A stretch of DNA of 64,000 nt from Ceratotherium simum simum (GCF_000283155.1 NW_004454193.1:13828145-13892144), one strand, 5' to 3'. Positions 44,103 through 55,314 are shown, counted from the stretch's first letter. Numbers and translations are program-made. The notes: a model not told the origin generated them from the sequence alone.

Positions 44103-44300
44103 CAGTGGTTCTCAATGAGAGAAAATTCTGTGTCCATCAGACATTTAGCAATGCCTGGAACCATTTTTAATTGTTATGACTTGTGGAGCAATGCTATGGA
44201 AATCTAGTGAGTAGAGCCCAAGTAGCACCCTAATACCTGCAATGCGCAGGACGGGTTCTCCATCCAACATTAAAAATTATTCAGCCCAAAATGTCAGTAG
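44103..44300 (+). mobile_element. MER5A hAT-Charlie MITE, sense
   Basis: 'cagtggttctcaatgagaga' (44103-44122), 'cagacatttagcaatgcctg' (44138-44157), 'aatgcgcaggacgggttctc' (44241-44260), 'attcagcccaaaatgtcagt' (44279-44298). The right inverted terminus is lost. Confidence 0.92.
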
Positions 44301-44388
44301 TGATTTAAAGGAAGTAGATAAAGGACCAATGGAAAAAGAGGTTCAAAATGAAGTCAAAGACCCACATATGGAGCTTTGACATTTTATT

Positions 44389-44604
44389 TTTATTTATTTA
44401 TTTTTTTTATTATTTATTTATTTTTCCCCCCAAAGCCCCAGTAGATAGTTGCATATCATAGCTTCACATCCTTCTAGTTGATGTATGTGGGACTCGGCCT
44501 CAGCATGGCCAGAGAAGCGGTACGTCGGTGTGCTCCCGGGATCCGAACTCAGGCCGCCAGCAGCAGAGCTCACGCACTTAACTGCTAAGCCACAGGGCCG
44601 GCCC
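44389..44604 (-). mobile_element. ERE1-like tRNA-derived SINE, antisense
   Basis: T-rich tail, then 'ccccccaaagccccagtaga', 'catccttctagttgatgtat', 'gtgggactcggcctcagcat', 'gggatccgaactcaggccgc', 'cttaactgctaagccacagg' and 'gccggcccg'. The 'cttctagttg' body differs from the other ERE copies here. Perfect 18-bp target duplication gagctttgacattttatt at 44371-44388 and 44605-44622. Confidence 0.95.
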
Positions 44605-44854
44605 GAGCTTTGACATTTTATTATGGGTAATGTGAGGAAGTGATATAGTTTAACAGGATAACTACATTTTTATATTTATTTTCCAAGAAAACTATAGAAA
44701 GCAAAGTATGAAAGATAAATTTGTCAGCACTGAAATTAAATGCTGTGAGACCAATAATTAGACTATTACAGTAATTATTGTGCTAATTTTGGTAAGTAAT
44801 TATGAGAATATGAAATAAGACCGTAGAGATAGAGCAAGTTACAGAATAGCAAAT

Positions 44855-46620
44855 CATAAGAAGTACACACAACAGCTCTTAGTGTGAAAAAACACTTGAG
44901 AGAGCTCACTAATTCACTCAATATAACATTATGAAAAGATTTACACTTGAAGCAAGATGTAAAGAAATATATGTATTTAGAGCAATAATCTAACTTGGCT
45001 TGAATTTCCCTATCTGCTAATTTTCCCCCTTATTATTCTTTTAAAATATTTTTTATTTTGAAAACTCTAGATCCTTGGCAATTTGTTAGACCGTATCATT
45101 ACCAATGGTACTAGAATTTAAGAACATTTGTTCACATTATTGACTGGGCTTGTTAGCTAAATGTTACTAAGGAAATTCTTCCCAACCCAATGCCTAATGT
45201 TCAGAAAATAATGTATTAAAATAAAAACTAAATCTTTCAGAGACAAAAATATGTGCATAGGCTTCTCCTGTCAATTTTTAATATTTTGTGTTTTTTATTT
45301 TTAATTTCTTTTAGTATGAAATTTTCAAACCTTCCCTTATTCTTTTCTGCGCTTAAGCAAAGTAAGTGTCTGTGACTCTTTTGGAAGATGCTTTACAGAT
45401 GGACAGGGTCTCTGTTTTTTTGCATTAAATAGAACCAAATGCCATGCTACATTTGTACAGCAACGAACATTTATGCAAATCTGAAGAGTAGGCAGGTGCA
45501 AGAGCAAATTTCTTAATGCCATTTGCTCTGAAAATTATATAAAGCTTCTAAAGCTATGCTTTTTATAGTAGCTAAAGGAGTTTTGTTTGGTATTTTTAAA
45601 CAATAACACCTGCTCCAGGCAGAAAAGTAAGTTCCTGTACAGCAGGAAGTGGGCTGCTTTTGGTGGGGAGAGGAGTTCCAGAGCTTGTCTCCAATAAGTA
45701 ATGAGACAATAAAATAAAATGTGTTTTGAAAAGGCTGGGGTGGGTGGTGGAGGGAGAAATAGGAGGGTGGGAGGGGAGAGATTTTGCCTTTTACACTGAC
45801 AGGTGCAGGCAAATGGCAGAAATTCAGCCCAGCCAAGGAGATGGCAGAAGTCCACAGGACTCCATCTGGGGCCTGTTTCTTTGGCCTCTGAAACCTGGCA
45901 GAGCCTTTTCCATGGTAGGCCTAAATTTCCCTTTCTCTTCCACACTAACTTAAAACGAGAAGACCTTTGCGTCAAATTCTGTGGTTGACTATCATAAGCT
46001 AGTGACTGCCATTTCTCTTTTGCTTGATGGACTTGCCTCTATTATTTTCAACCTGATGCCATAGAATCAATAGTGATTAATTAAGATCAGTGATTTGTTC
46101 ATTCGGATTCTTTTCATCAGTGCTGAATTCTCCCTGACGATATATTTTGGTACCTTTCTTATTTCCAAAGAGACACAGAATGTCTGTTTTTCTTCTTTTA
46201 ACATGATTTTAATACACAATTTCTTAATATATTTGTCTGCTCTTGAGGATGCTAGTAATCCATTCATACATTCGTCATTCCTTTAAAGGGATCTTATAAT
46301 GTGTTGGCAAGAAAGAATAGTGCTGAAAATGAAGAAACTCATATTTCATCCTAGTTGTGTCGTTAATTTCACACACTCAGTCACTTAATACATTTTTATT
46401 GATTTTACTGAATACAATGGCATTATGGCTATAAGAGCCATCACCCCATTCGTCTTCAAGGTTTGTCAGCTGTTGTGACTTTCTGGACTGATGTCCCACT
46501 CTCTTTAATACCTCCATGTACATCCTCTAAGAAACTATAATACATAGTTTATTGAGAGAGGTTTGTTAACTATTCTTTAGGAAAGAATAAGCAAGAAATA
46601 AGGAAGATATTAAGCAAAGG
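44855..46620. other. Repeat-poor tract with a GC-richer core at 45330-45990
   Basis: No transposon recognised over about 1.7 kb. The core has a G-rich run set at 45737-45776 (six G runs of three or more, one 10-base loop). It also has an antisense 146-codon frame (45535-45975), overlapped by an antisense 107-codon frame (45513-45836). The 146-codon peptide has a proline run (LFLPPPPTPAF) opposite the G-tract and no recognisable domain. Confidence 0.45.
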
Positions 46621-46624
46621 ATAA

Positions 46625-46790
46625 GCAATGAACTTCCTTTATACCCGGCACTGTGCTAGGTGTTAGAAATTCTGAAATGAGTCACATTTAGCCCTGAATC
46701 TTAGGAAGCTCAAAATCTTCCTCAGATATAAACATAGACATATATCATGGTGACAAAATAGAATATTCTTATTTATTATACCAAATGATG
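46625..46790 (-). repeat. L2 3' end, antisense
   Basis: 'acccggcactgtgctaggtg' (46643-46662) and 'taggaagctcaaaatcttcc' (46703-46722). Confidence 0.65.
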
Positions 46791-46794
46791 GAAT

Positions 46795-47159
46795 AGGTGT
46801 TCTTTTACTACTTACTAACTGTGCAACCTTAAACAAGATACCTATTGTCCCTGGGCATTACTGTCTCTTCCATTCACCCAGCTAGATCCACCCGTTCCCT
46901 TATGTATTTATTATCCTTCATGTATTTATTTTTCCAGATTCTTCTCTGAAGGGTACATTTGAACCAAGTATTTCTGTCAACTAACAGCCCCAGCCCTTCT
47001 CAATGTGGTCCTCTCTATAGGCTTTTCTCCTATATTCTTTCATTTCCCCTGTCCTGTTGGAGTGAAGTGTGGCATCAGTGCTGCCCCACAGTGCAGGAAG
47101 GACTATCCCTGGTATTTTCCATATGTTTTATCTACACCTTTTAAAGTAGTCTCTTTAAT
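46795..47159. other. Unassigned tract
   Basis: No family recognised. Ends in 'ctctttaataaatcctacta', whose AATAAA next to an ERE target site is probably chance. Confidence 0.35.
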
Positions 47160-47171
47160 AAATCCTACTAA

Positions 47172-47406
47172 GGGCTGGCTCCGTGGCACAGCGGTTAAGT
47201 GCGTGCACTCTGCTGCTGGCGACCGGGGTTCAGATCTCGGCATGCACTGACACACAGCTAGTTGGGCCATGCTGTGGCTGCGTCCCACATAAAGTAGAGG
47301 AAGATGGGCACGGATGTTAGCTCAGGGCTGGTCTTCCTCAGCAAAAAAAAAAAGGAGGGTTGGCATGGATGTTAGCTCAGGGCTGATCTTCCTCACAAAA
47401 AAAAAA
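47172..47406 (+). mobile_element. ERE SINE, full length, duplicated tail
   Basis: 'gggctggctccgtggcacag', 'cggttaagtgcgtgcactct', 'gggttcagatctcggcatgc', 'gttgggccatgctgtggctg', 'cgtcccacataaagtagagg' and two 'ggatgttagctcagggctg' tail units (about 47313 and 47369) separated by an A run; poly(A) end. Exact 12-bp duplication aaatcctactaa at 47160-47171 and 47407-47418. Confidence 0.97.
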
Positions 47407-47679
47407 AAATCCTACTAAAATTATAATAACTTTAATATGTCATCAATTTCCTGCTGGTGTCCTATTTAATGCAAAATTTAAGCTGAAAGTGGTATAGAGG
47501 TGTCCATGGAAGGATAATATCCCAAAAGGTAGCATTTTATAGTCATAAATATTCATGAAATTAAAGCACCTGAAGGGAATAGCTAATAATTTGATGTCTT
47601 AAGTCAGGTTCCTAGGATAACAGGCCAGAGATGGAGACTTAACATATTAGGATTGTCCTCAAAATCAACAGCTATAATG

Positions 47680-48115
47680 GAATGAAGGCTTAGGGTTGTT
47701 CACAGGGAGGAACTGAGTTGCGATTGAGTTGCAACAAAAGACTCAGACATTTATTTGGGGAGCTCTGGTGGTAGGTTGGCCCTTCAGAATTCTTCTGTCT
47801 TAAGGTAAGGCAGCCAGACCTCGACATTGACCAGTCAGAGGATGCAGGCTGCATGGGTGGCAGTGGCATCATCTTGAGTGAGCAGGCTGTCCTTGGCTAA
47901 AGGCAATTCCCCAAGAAAGACAGGCTGCGAGTTTAGCTGCTATACTCCCAGCTGCTGCTGATAAAAGAGCGCCTTGGTGCAAAAGAGAAGATCTGAATGG
48001 CTGGTACAACACAACATCTGTGATTACATTTGGCATGGAAGGATTTTTAGGTTGTGTTTTGGGGAACATCAGAGGAAAAAGGGGAGACATTGAAAAGTGT
48101 CTTATCATGAAATGT
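47680..48115 (-). mobile_element. Unassigned LTR-like block, antisense
   Basis: Read on the minus strand this block of about 430 bp runs from a 'tgataagacacttttcaatg' start (48106 downward) through a GC-richer middle. It closes with AATAAATGTCTGAGTC (about 47743-47758) and 'ttgttgcaactcaatcgcaa', the order of a U3-R-U5 with its polyadenylation signal. No internal retroviral coding adjoins it. Family unknown to me; it could also be unique sequence. The 79-codon antisense frame 47869-48108 would lie in the U3. Confidence 0.4.
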
Positions 48116-48117
48116 CT

Positions 48118-48525
48118 TTCTATTAGAGTTAATTAATTGTGACTTTTAATAAGTTACCATTTTGGGGACTCATTAAACACACAAAAAAACAAGAGCTGGC
48201 TACATATCTGAGATTTTTAGGACTGTAACTTTTTTTTAATTTATCTAGTTGCTGCTCTTATGTATGTCAACATGAAAATAACAGTCACAAAGTCAAATAT
48301 GTCCATATCCACTGGTCTCCTTGAATGAGCCCTTAATTAACCTCCCCAAGAAAACATGAAGTAAGTGACTTTTACAAAAAGCCTACCCTAGGACAGTCAC
48401 TGTGCTATTTTCCAAACTGCTTAAGTATGTTATGTCTATATTATGTAGTGCTTTTTGTCTCTTTTGCATTATAATTATGTGCATACACTTTTCAATCTGC
48501 TGTGCTGTCAAGGTAAAACCATTGA
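48118..48525. other. Unassigned tract
   Basis: AT-rich; nothing recognised. Confidence 0.4.
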
Positions 48526-48529
48526 TTTT

Positions 48530-48725
48530 TTAGAAAGACTGACATGGGATAAGATTCTTATTCTGCTATTTTGTTGCTATGGGACCCCTGACTGATTCAT
48601 TAAGTTAACTCAACCTCAGTTTTCTCATACGCAAAATGAAGATTTTTTCCCCCTTAATTCTATAAGGTATATAAAATGCCCTGCAGAGTGCATGAAAGAT
48701 AAAAGATACTTAATATTTTGTTACC
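48530..48725 (-). repeat. MIR SINE, antisense
   Basis: 'taagattcttattctgctat', 'actcaacctcagttttctca' (48608-48627) and 'acgcaaaatgaaga' with a 'ctgcagagtgcatgaa' end. Confidence 0.7.
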
Positions 48726-48739
48726 TCTCCCCTCTCTTG

Positions 48740-48870
48740 TCACATGCTTTCATCTCACAGTTCCTTTTATGCTTCTTTCTTCCCTGGCTTTCTCTTTTCT
48801 TCCCTGGTGTGCTCCTTGAGAACAGAATATATGCCTGACACACATTATTTTTACACTCGCTAAAATTATG
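48740..48870 (+). repeat. L2 3' fragment, sense
   Basis: 'tggtgtgctccttgagaaca' (48805-48824, for 'gtaagctccatgagggcag') and 'atatgcctgacacacattat'. Confidence 0.5.
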
Positions 48871-48889
48871 TCTTATGTTTAACAACAGT

Positions 48890-49078
48890 GTTTCTTTAAG
48901 TTCAGTCCATGAGCCATCAATATCAGAGCAACCAGGTTTTTTTTAATAAAATGTAGGCCCATAGTCCTTAATTCATACAACCTGATTCAGAATATCAGAG
49001 GTTATACCTATGCATTTTATCAAAATTCCAAACTTAGCCTTACATAGGTGGAAATTTGGGAACCTCTAATTCAAAAGA
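48890..49078 (+). mobile_element. hAT-Charlie MITE (MER20/MER5-like)
   Basis: 'cagtccatgagccatcaata' with 'aatgtaggcccatagtcctt', 'aacctgattcagaatatcag' (48979-48998, for 'tactgaatcagaa') and the close 'aatttgggaacctct' (49052-49066). Confidence 0.6.
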
Positions 49079-49382
49079 TTCATGATAAATATTTGCTACA
49101 TAAATGTGTGCTATGATCGATGTTCTTCTCTTAAGGAAATGATGGTAGTCAGTAATAAAAAGAGAGAAAAATAAACATTCTTCTCTTCATTTGCTGGCTC
49201 TTTTGTATGAATTCTCTGAAAATGAAATGATGAGGAGGCATGCTCAAGTTAGATTGGGTTAACTCCGTCCTATAACATTATAAACCAGTAAGCATGCTGG
49301 ATCCAATTAGAATTCCCATAGATTGATGCTTCATCCAGACAATTGGAAGAATTATTGAACTCTTCTCAAAATATGGTTTGTA

Positions 49383-49632
49383 GGGGCCCGCCGGGTGGCG
49401 CAAGCGGTTAAGTGCATGTGCTCCCCTGCGGCGGCCCAGGGTTTGCCGGTTCAGATCCCGGGCGTGCATCGACACACTGCTTGGCAAGCCCTGCTGTGGC
49501 GGCATCCCATATAAAGTGGAGGAAGATGGGCATGGATGTTAGCCCAGGGCCAGTCTTCCTCAGCAAAGAAGGAGTAGGATTGGCAGATGTTAGCACAGGG
49601 CTGATCTCCTCACCAAAAAAAAAAAAAAATAT
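49383..49632 (+). mobile_element. ERE SINE, full length, duplicated tail
   Basis: 'ggggcccgccgggtggcgca' / 'agcggttaagtgcatgtgct', 'ggttcagatcccgggcgtgc', 'tgcttggcaagccctgctgt', two tail units, poly(A). Exact 12-bp duplication atatggtttgta at 49371-49382 and 49633-49644. Frames at 49412-49645 (sense) and 49278-49776 (antisense) are SINE-derived. Confidence 0.97.
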
Positions 49633-49644
49633 ATATGGTTTGTA

Positions 49645-51940
49645 AAAAAAAAGGAGACAGAAAAAACTTCCTGGAGTCTTTGGTGCTATCCTAGATGATT
49701 CAGGCTCTTCGGCTATAAAGAGACATAATATAAATAAGACTCTAAGGCCAGAAACTAGAGAATTGCAGACATCCATATAATTAAAGATCTTTGTTAATGG
49801 AGATTTATATCATCCCATTTAACCATTTCTCTGCTTTGAAGATCAAAGAGTGGCTACTGAATAATGATTTTAAAATCTTGATCCATTTCACTTCTACCTT
49901 CTTATTTTTTTCAGCTTTGGATTCAGAGGAGTTCCAAGGAGCATGATGACCTTCCTTGTATACTCCTATTGATTTCACTCTAAATATTCATGTTACATAC
50001 ATTGGCTTGTCTTCAATCAAGAACCTTTTTGTTTTTCAGTTCTTGACATGGAATGGGTCTGGTTCTGCCTTATCATCATTTGTATATGATCACTATGATC
50101 TGCTCCTTTTGGGACTGGGTTGTTGTTATTTATTTCCCAGATAAATATGCCCTAATCCTCATAAAAAAAAAATAATAAAATACCTTTCTTTCGAGTATTC
50201 CATGAGATTTTTAAAACCAGGAAAGTTTTAGCAACTGGTGTTGGTACCAATCTCTGCAGAACAGTGGAAATAAACTGTGACTCCTCCTCAGCAAAATGTA
50301 TAAAAGCCAAAAGAATAAATAAAAACAAATGAAAATTTTGTTGTCAGAATTAATCGTCACCATTACAAATTGACTTAATGACTAATATTTATCTCCAGTT
50401 TCCACAATGTTGTTGACCATTTGCAACAGCAGAATACACCCACACATTAGTCTTTTTCCATCCAAATTAGGAATCATTCCCTACCCAAACTTATTCCTAA
50501 CCTGCCTTAATTCTGACTTCATAAGTAGTGTTTTGTCTGTGGTCCCCAAACCGCGCGTTCTACATGATTGGTGCTTATTTGTATCTTTTCTAGTATGTAA
50601 TTTATCTTTCCTCTTGGGTTTATATAATCCCTAAGATTTCCTCCACTCCTCAGCCTCAACTCTATAGAACCCATGGTCAATCATTCAGTATTTGGCCGAG
50701 ACTGTTCCAGCTCTTTGAATAAGAAGGAATGTAATACCCATGGTCAAATGAGCTTCCTAGTCATCCATCAACTATCAAAACCACATAGCTAGATAAACTT
50801 AAAGGAGCCCCTTTGTATATTATCTGTTTTCTCATGCTGAGTCCTATTTGAATGCAAAGTACAAAACCAAAACATGTCTCTGAATTCTGTTGTCTAGTTG
50901 TGTCCTCAAACTTAACAATGGATTATATCAAAATTTAGCCAGATATTTCGGTGTACAGATCATTAAGACAAGAGACATGATTGGCCCTTGGCATTCTGGA
51001 GGACTCTTGAGTGGTCCAGATAATGTGAGCAACAAAGTTAAGACGATAGGAAGTCATTAGAGCTTACATGGAGAATGTCATTCTGAATAATTACGTTTCC
51101 TACAGTGTCAGTTTGAGTCAAGGTAGATGCAGAGATTGTGTACAGTTTATAAAAGAGACTTCAATTGTATTAAAAAAAAAAAAAAAACCAAACCACTAGC
51201 AACAAAGAAACACTTATAGTATCTTCTTAACACATTTTTCTGTTGTTTTTATTTTATTTCTTTTAAACAGTTTTCAAAAATTAATTATATTGTAAACCAA
51301 CTATCTGAGAAATCTTCCAGGAACTAGATATTAAAAGAAAATTGTCTGAAAGGAGCAGCATAGCCCATAGTTTACTAAAAAACAAACATAAACAAATGAT
51401 TATAAATATCTATATTCTGTATGTATATAATTGCAGTACCAAAGCTGTGGCATGGCTTTTAGTTGGTAGTCAGACTCACAAAACACAAATGGGTCTTAAT
51501 CTAACAATGCATTTACTTAGCTTTATGAAAACATACAGAGCATTCAATACAACGGGTACGGCATCTACATCTCACTAAGAGACACACAGCTTCTGGAGTG
51601 AGTACACAGCTTCTTTTGCCATATATGGCTTCCATGAACAGGACCCATGGTGTCTGCGGGTCACTTTGACACAGAGAAGCCTCCCCTCAGTTTTCCAGCA
51701 ATCTTTTATACCATCTGAGTCATGTAGGTCCAAGCTCTGCCTGACTAGCCAGCTCCACAAAACCAGGTGTGTTCCCAAATAGCAAATGAGGCAAATCAAC
51801 ATTTTACATTTATCTTAACCCTAGAGTTTCCAAGGAAACATTACATGATGTGAGGAGCACCAAGGTCAAGGTCACTCTCAGCCAAGCCTGCAGCGACTAG
51901 GCCTGATATCAACCCAGTACTTACAAACATATAACAACAA
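49645..51940. other. Long tract without recognised repeats
   Basis: 2.3 kb in which I recognise no transposon or gene. A run of about 17 A at 51172-51188. A block at 51560-51920 is less AT-rich than its surroundings, with an antisense 75-codon frame (51575-51802) lacking a domain; an old LTR is possible there. Confidence 0.4.
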
Positions 51941-51941
51941 T

Positions 51942-52205
51942 GCAATATGGTAAATGCTAACATATAGGCATATAAAATTCTATGGGAGAAAGGAAGAAAA
52001 AGAATTTAATTCTAAGTGGGTTACTCAGGAAAGGCTTCATACAAGAGGTAACATTTGACCTTTTTTGAGAGGAGGAGAATTTTTAGTGGTTAGATGATAT
52101 AGCTAAGGGCAATTCAGGCATAAGAAAGAGTAGGTAGGAAAATAGAGAGATTTATACACACTTGGGAGGAAGGGGTTGGGATTTCAAAATGTTGGAAATA
52201 TTTTT
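51942..52205 (-). repeat. L2 LINE fragment, antisense
   Basis: 'tactcaggaaaggcttcata' / 'caagaggtaacatttgacct' (52022-52061) matches the 'cagggaaggcctctctgaggaggtgacatttgagc' clause of antisense L2 very clearly. Confidence 0.85.
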
Positions 52206-52264
52206 AGCACAGAATTCAAGGGAAATGAAAGTAGAAGAAAGGCTGGGCCCAACTGATTCGATAT

Positions 52265-52515
52265 ATTTTTTGTCTGTGTGTGTGAGGATGATTGGCCCTC
52301 AGCTAACATCTGTTGCCAATCTTCCTCGTTTTGCTTGAGCAAGATTGTCCCTGAACTGACATCTGTGCCAATCTTCCTCTATTTTGTATATAGGATACCA
52401 CCACAGTATGGCTTGATGAGCAGTGCAAAGGTCCATGCCTGGGATCCAAGCTTGCAAACCCTGGGCTGCTGAAGCAGAGCACGTGAACTTAACCACTATG
52501 CCATTGGGCCGGCCC
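52265..52515 (-). mobile_element. ERE SINE, antisense, duplicated-tail form
   Basis: TG-rich tail end, two tail units ('gaggatgattggccctcagc', 'gagcaagattgtccctgaac'), 'gataccaccacagtatggct', 'tgggatccaagcttgcaaac', 'ttaaccactatgccattggg' / 'ccggccc'. Duplication tgattcgatat (52254-52264) / tgatttgatat (52516-52526). Confidence 0.95.
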
Positions 52516-52529
52516 TGATTTGATATTTT

Positions 52530-53545
52530 TGAATTGAAAACATGAATATATTTTTCTGTAATTAATTTGCATGTTTATAAATGGCTTGATGTAGGTTCAT
52601 GTTATAAAAATAACAACTTGGGTCACTATTTATTATGATGCTATTTATAATTATGGAAAACAGAAATCACCTAAATTAAACAAAGAGAAGACTATCAAGT
52701 AAACTTTACCACCTGCACTTGTAGGAATGTTGGACATTCATTGACGAAGATACACATGATAGCTGTGTATCATGAAAGCCTAACACTACATAGGACATCA
52801 GGCCTTCCTGAAATAAGGGAGAGTCAGAAAGGGAGACTAGAAGTACCCAAATTTCCACATTGAGAAATGCCCTCCCTGATGTACTGTTATCATACAGAAG
52901 TTCTTTTGTGTTTCATTGTTTGATGATGTAATTTGTCTTGGGGTAAAATTTGGGGGTTTATTCAAACTGGATAATATCTGCTCCCTCCCCAAACATAATT
53001 TAAAAGTATTTTTTTTACTCCTAGCCTAACATTAATATCTAGCCAAGTTCCTATGATTTCTCTGGCAATATTGAAATAAAAATATGTCAAAGGGACAAAA
53101 AAGACTATAAGTTAAATGCCAGGGAAGTAAGGTGATTTTGTTCTGAAATCTCCTGAATTGTTACATTAGTACTTCTATGTCTTTGAAAATTTATGTTGAA
53201 CTGATGTGGTTTCTTATGAAAATGATTCAGTTCTAAGAGATAATACTAAGATCAGTACGTTAATTAAGTATAATTTAGAAGGAATTAGGATGATACCTGT
53301 TATATTCTTCTCATCCAAGGCTCTATGACTAAAATAAGGTCTTTGTTACAAAAAAATTGTATAGTAATTTTGGGACTGTTCATTTCATTCTTTAAAATTC
53401 CAAGGCCAGACTAGTTTAGATATATGCCTAAAACAGATTCATCCCCTGGAATACATTTTTAAATACTTGTATGAAGAAATATCTGTTTTTTCGCTAAATT
53501 TTTTCATTTTAGAAATTAGAAAACCATATATACTTTTTCTGATAA
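52530..53545. other. Unassigned AT-rich tract
   Basis: 52630-52790 may be a much decayed sense L1 3' piece ('ctatttataattatggaaaa'); the rest is unrecognised. Confidence 0.35.
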
Positions 53546-53549
53546 TGAA

Positions 53550-53895
53550 TTCTATGCTTATTATTGAGAATTTAGGAGTTAAAAAAAATTACAGTAGCAG
53601 ATAATACCATCGATGCCCTACACTTTGGATGTAATCACATTAACCATAGTAATATGATTTCTTCTAGAATTTTCACATTTTAAAATGAATATCCTGATAT
53701 TTTCTCACCTAGGAAGAAGACATAATCTTTCACTGAAATACTACTATTCCTTTTCATAGAACGACTTTTAGTGCTTCCATAATATTCTAGTGGTTGGATG
53801 TGTCATGCTTTATATTATGATTTTTACATTTTTTGGATTTGTAGGTAATTTTCAGTATTGAACTAGTTGTAGTGAACATATTTGAGAATACAGAT
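53550..53895 (-). mobile_element. L1ME-type 3' region, antisense
   Basis: 'gatgtaatcacattaaccat' and 'ttcttctagaattttcacat', then 'cataatattctagtggttgg' (53779-53798, the 'catagtattccat' clause) and 'ttgtagtgaacatatttgag' (53866-53885). Confidence 0.65.
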
Positions 53896-53899
53896 CTTT

Positions 53900-54375
53900 T
53901 TGTTTGTTTTCTTTTTGTGCTGCTTAAAAAATTTTCCTGACATTTATTTTTTTAAGTTAGCCAAAACAAGAAAATCTATTTTTTTTTCTTAGAAGTAAAC
54001 AGTAAGAAAAAAAAAAATCTAAAGAAACGGCATTTTTCACTGTAGGTGAATCCTTTGGTTGAGATCTCTCACTTTTATAATAACTGTTATCAATTCATTT
54101 GTTCATTTGAGACACTTAAATAGAACTGAGTATACACGTTTATTTTTTAAGTAAAGTTATAGCAATTTCACATTGGATGCAGTTCAGATCTTTTGCTTTA
54201 ATATTCCATATGATGAAGAAAACTGATTCTGAAAAAAATTTGAATGAAAATATAATTTTTCAAAGAAAAACACATTTTATAATTCCCCGGGTAAACTCAC
54301 TTAAGTTAGTCAATGTCCTAGCAGGAGGAGGAGGGAGATGGAACATCCTAGTTTGCTAAATTGCAACAAGTTTGA
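53900..54375. other. Unassigned AT-rich tract
   Basis: A-rich and T-rich runs only. Confidence 0.4.
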
Positions 54376-54379
54376 TAAA

Positions 54380-54725
54380 GTCACTATTTATGAAGATATG
54401 GTCAGAGTGTAAGGAAACAGTCAAGGGATAGTGAAATACCCTAGGAAGAGTGATTAATGGAACATGGAGAAGTGAGCTGGGTGGACAGGGGGACCTGTTT
54501 TAGGGGACATTGTGGCCCACAGTGAGCCGGCATGAAGGATTTGGGGGAAATAAACACTCTGAATTGAGTCTCCTCCCATCCTCTGACCTCATTTTGATGT
54601 CTCCCATTGGCCAACGTATATGTCAGTCAGAGAGCAAAGGAGATCCCATCTAGACCAGTTTCCTGGGACAGAACTGGGTAGAGAAGAGTCAAGAGGGCAT
54701 CTAGGTTGGCAAATGAAAGCACCCT
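54380..54725 (+). repeat. Probable interspersed repeat, family not assigned
   Basis: 'cctctgacctcattttgatg', 'tctcccattggccaacgtat' (54600-54619) and 'cagagagcaaaggagatccc' resemble a mammalian LTR-like repeat with a 'cctcccattggcc' and 'agagggcaagggagccc' core. I cannot name it. Confidence 0.4.
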
Positions 54726-54944
54726 CATCCTTAAAAGGATTCTGTGATAAATCATTTGGGAGGGAGATTAATGCTTTGTGAACAAATAATGACTCTGTGT
54801 ATTTTTTGCTTTGTAAATATGAGTAGAACTCCATATTATGAAACAAAATGGACAAAGAACTTAGGCGAAAAATTTCTTGTTGAACCTCAGCTGTGGAGGT
54901 GATCTAGCTGCTAACAATTACAGCTTTTACAATTTATTTGTTTG

Positions 54945-55135
54945 TTTGTTTGTTTACTGCTTGCTATGTACCAGACTTGGTGCTATGTGCCAGACATGCA
55001 CTCTCTCATTTGATCCCCCATAGGTATTAGAGGGTTTAAGTGTCTTGCTTACAGACACACAAGCAAAACAGAGGCAGAGCCAAAATGTTAGCCTAAGCGG
55101 TCTCTCGAGTTAGCACAATTGAACTGCTCTCTATG
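54945..55135 (+). repeat. MIR SINE, sense
   Basis: 'cttgctatgtaccagacttg' (54960-54979), 'gggtttaagtgtcttgctta' (55032-55051), 'cagaggcagagccaaaatgt' (55069-55088). Confidence 0.8.
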
Positions 55136-55314
55136 TCATTCAACACCATGCCTCCATTAGGGAAGACACCTTCATTGTATTTTATCACTGCCCTTTCTTC
55201 TTCCCTTTCCCCCCCCCAAAAGCAATGGTCATATTTTCTTTTTGTTTCTGTTACTGTTAACTGTCTACTTCATCCCATTTCAAAAAACCCTTCCTTCTGG
55301 GCATTTGTTTCAGG

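Larger units (their letters stand above)
43655..44850 (-). repeat. Antisense L2 with MER5A and ERE1-like insertions
   Basis: L2 parts: 'attgagtatctactatatac' and on (43669-44095); a short piece after the MER5A (44300-44388); and 'taatgtgaggaagtgatata' to 'ttagactattacagtaatta' (44629-44778, the 'gacatgatctgact ... ggaggctattgcaataatcc' span). The split pieces stay in one order and orientation. Confidence 0.65.

Noticed and set aside
45473..45480. ATGCAAAT octamer-like site
   Set aside because: An 8-mer is expected about once or twice by chance in a window this size; no promoter context.
45535..45975. 146-codon antisense frame
   Set aside because: No domain, no homology recognised, overlapped by another open frame on the same strand; kept only as a note on the unique block.
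46959..47250. Sense frames ending in an ERE
   Set aside because: The C-terminal part is SINE-derived and there is no domain upstream.
49408..49776. 122-codon antisense frame
   Set aside because: About two thirds of it is the antisense of an ERE SINE, including its poly(A) read as an F run.
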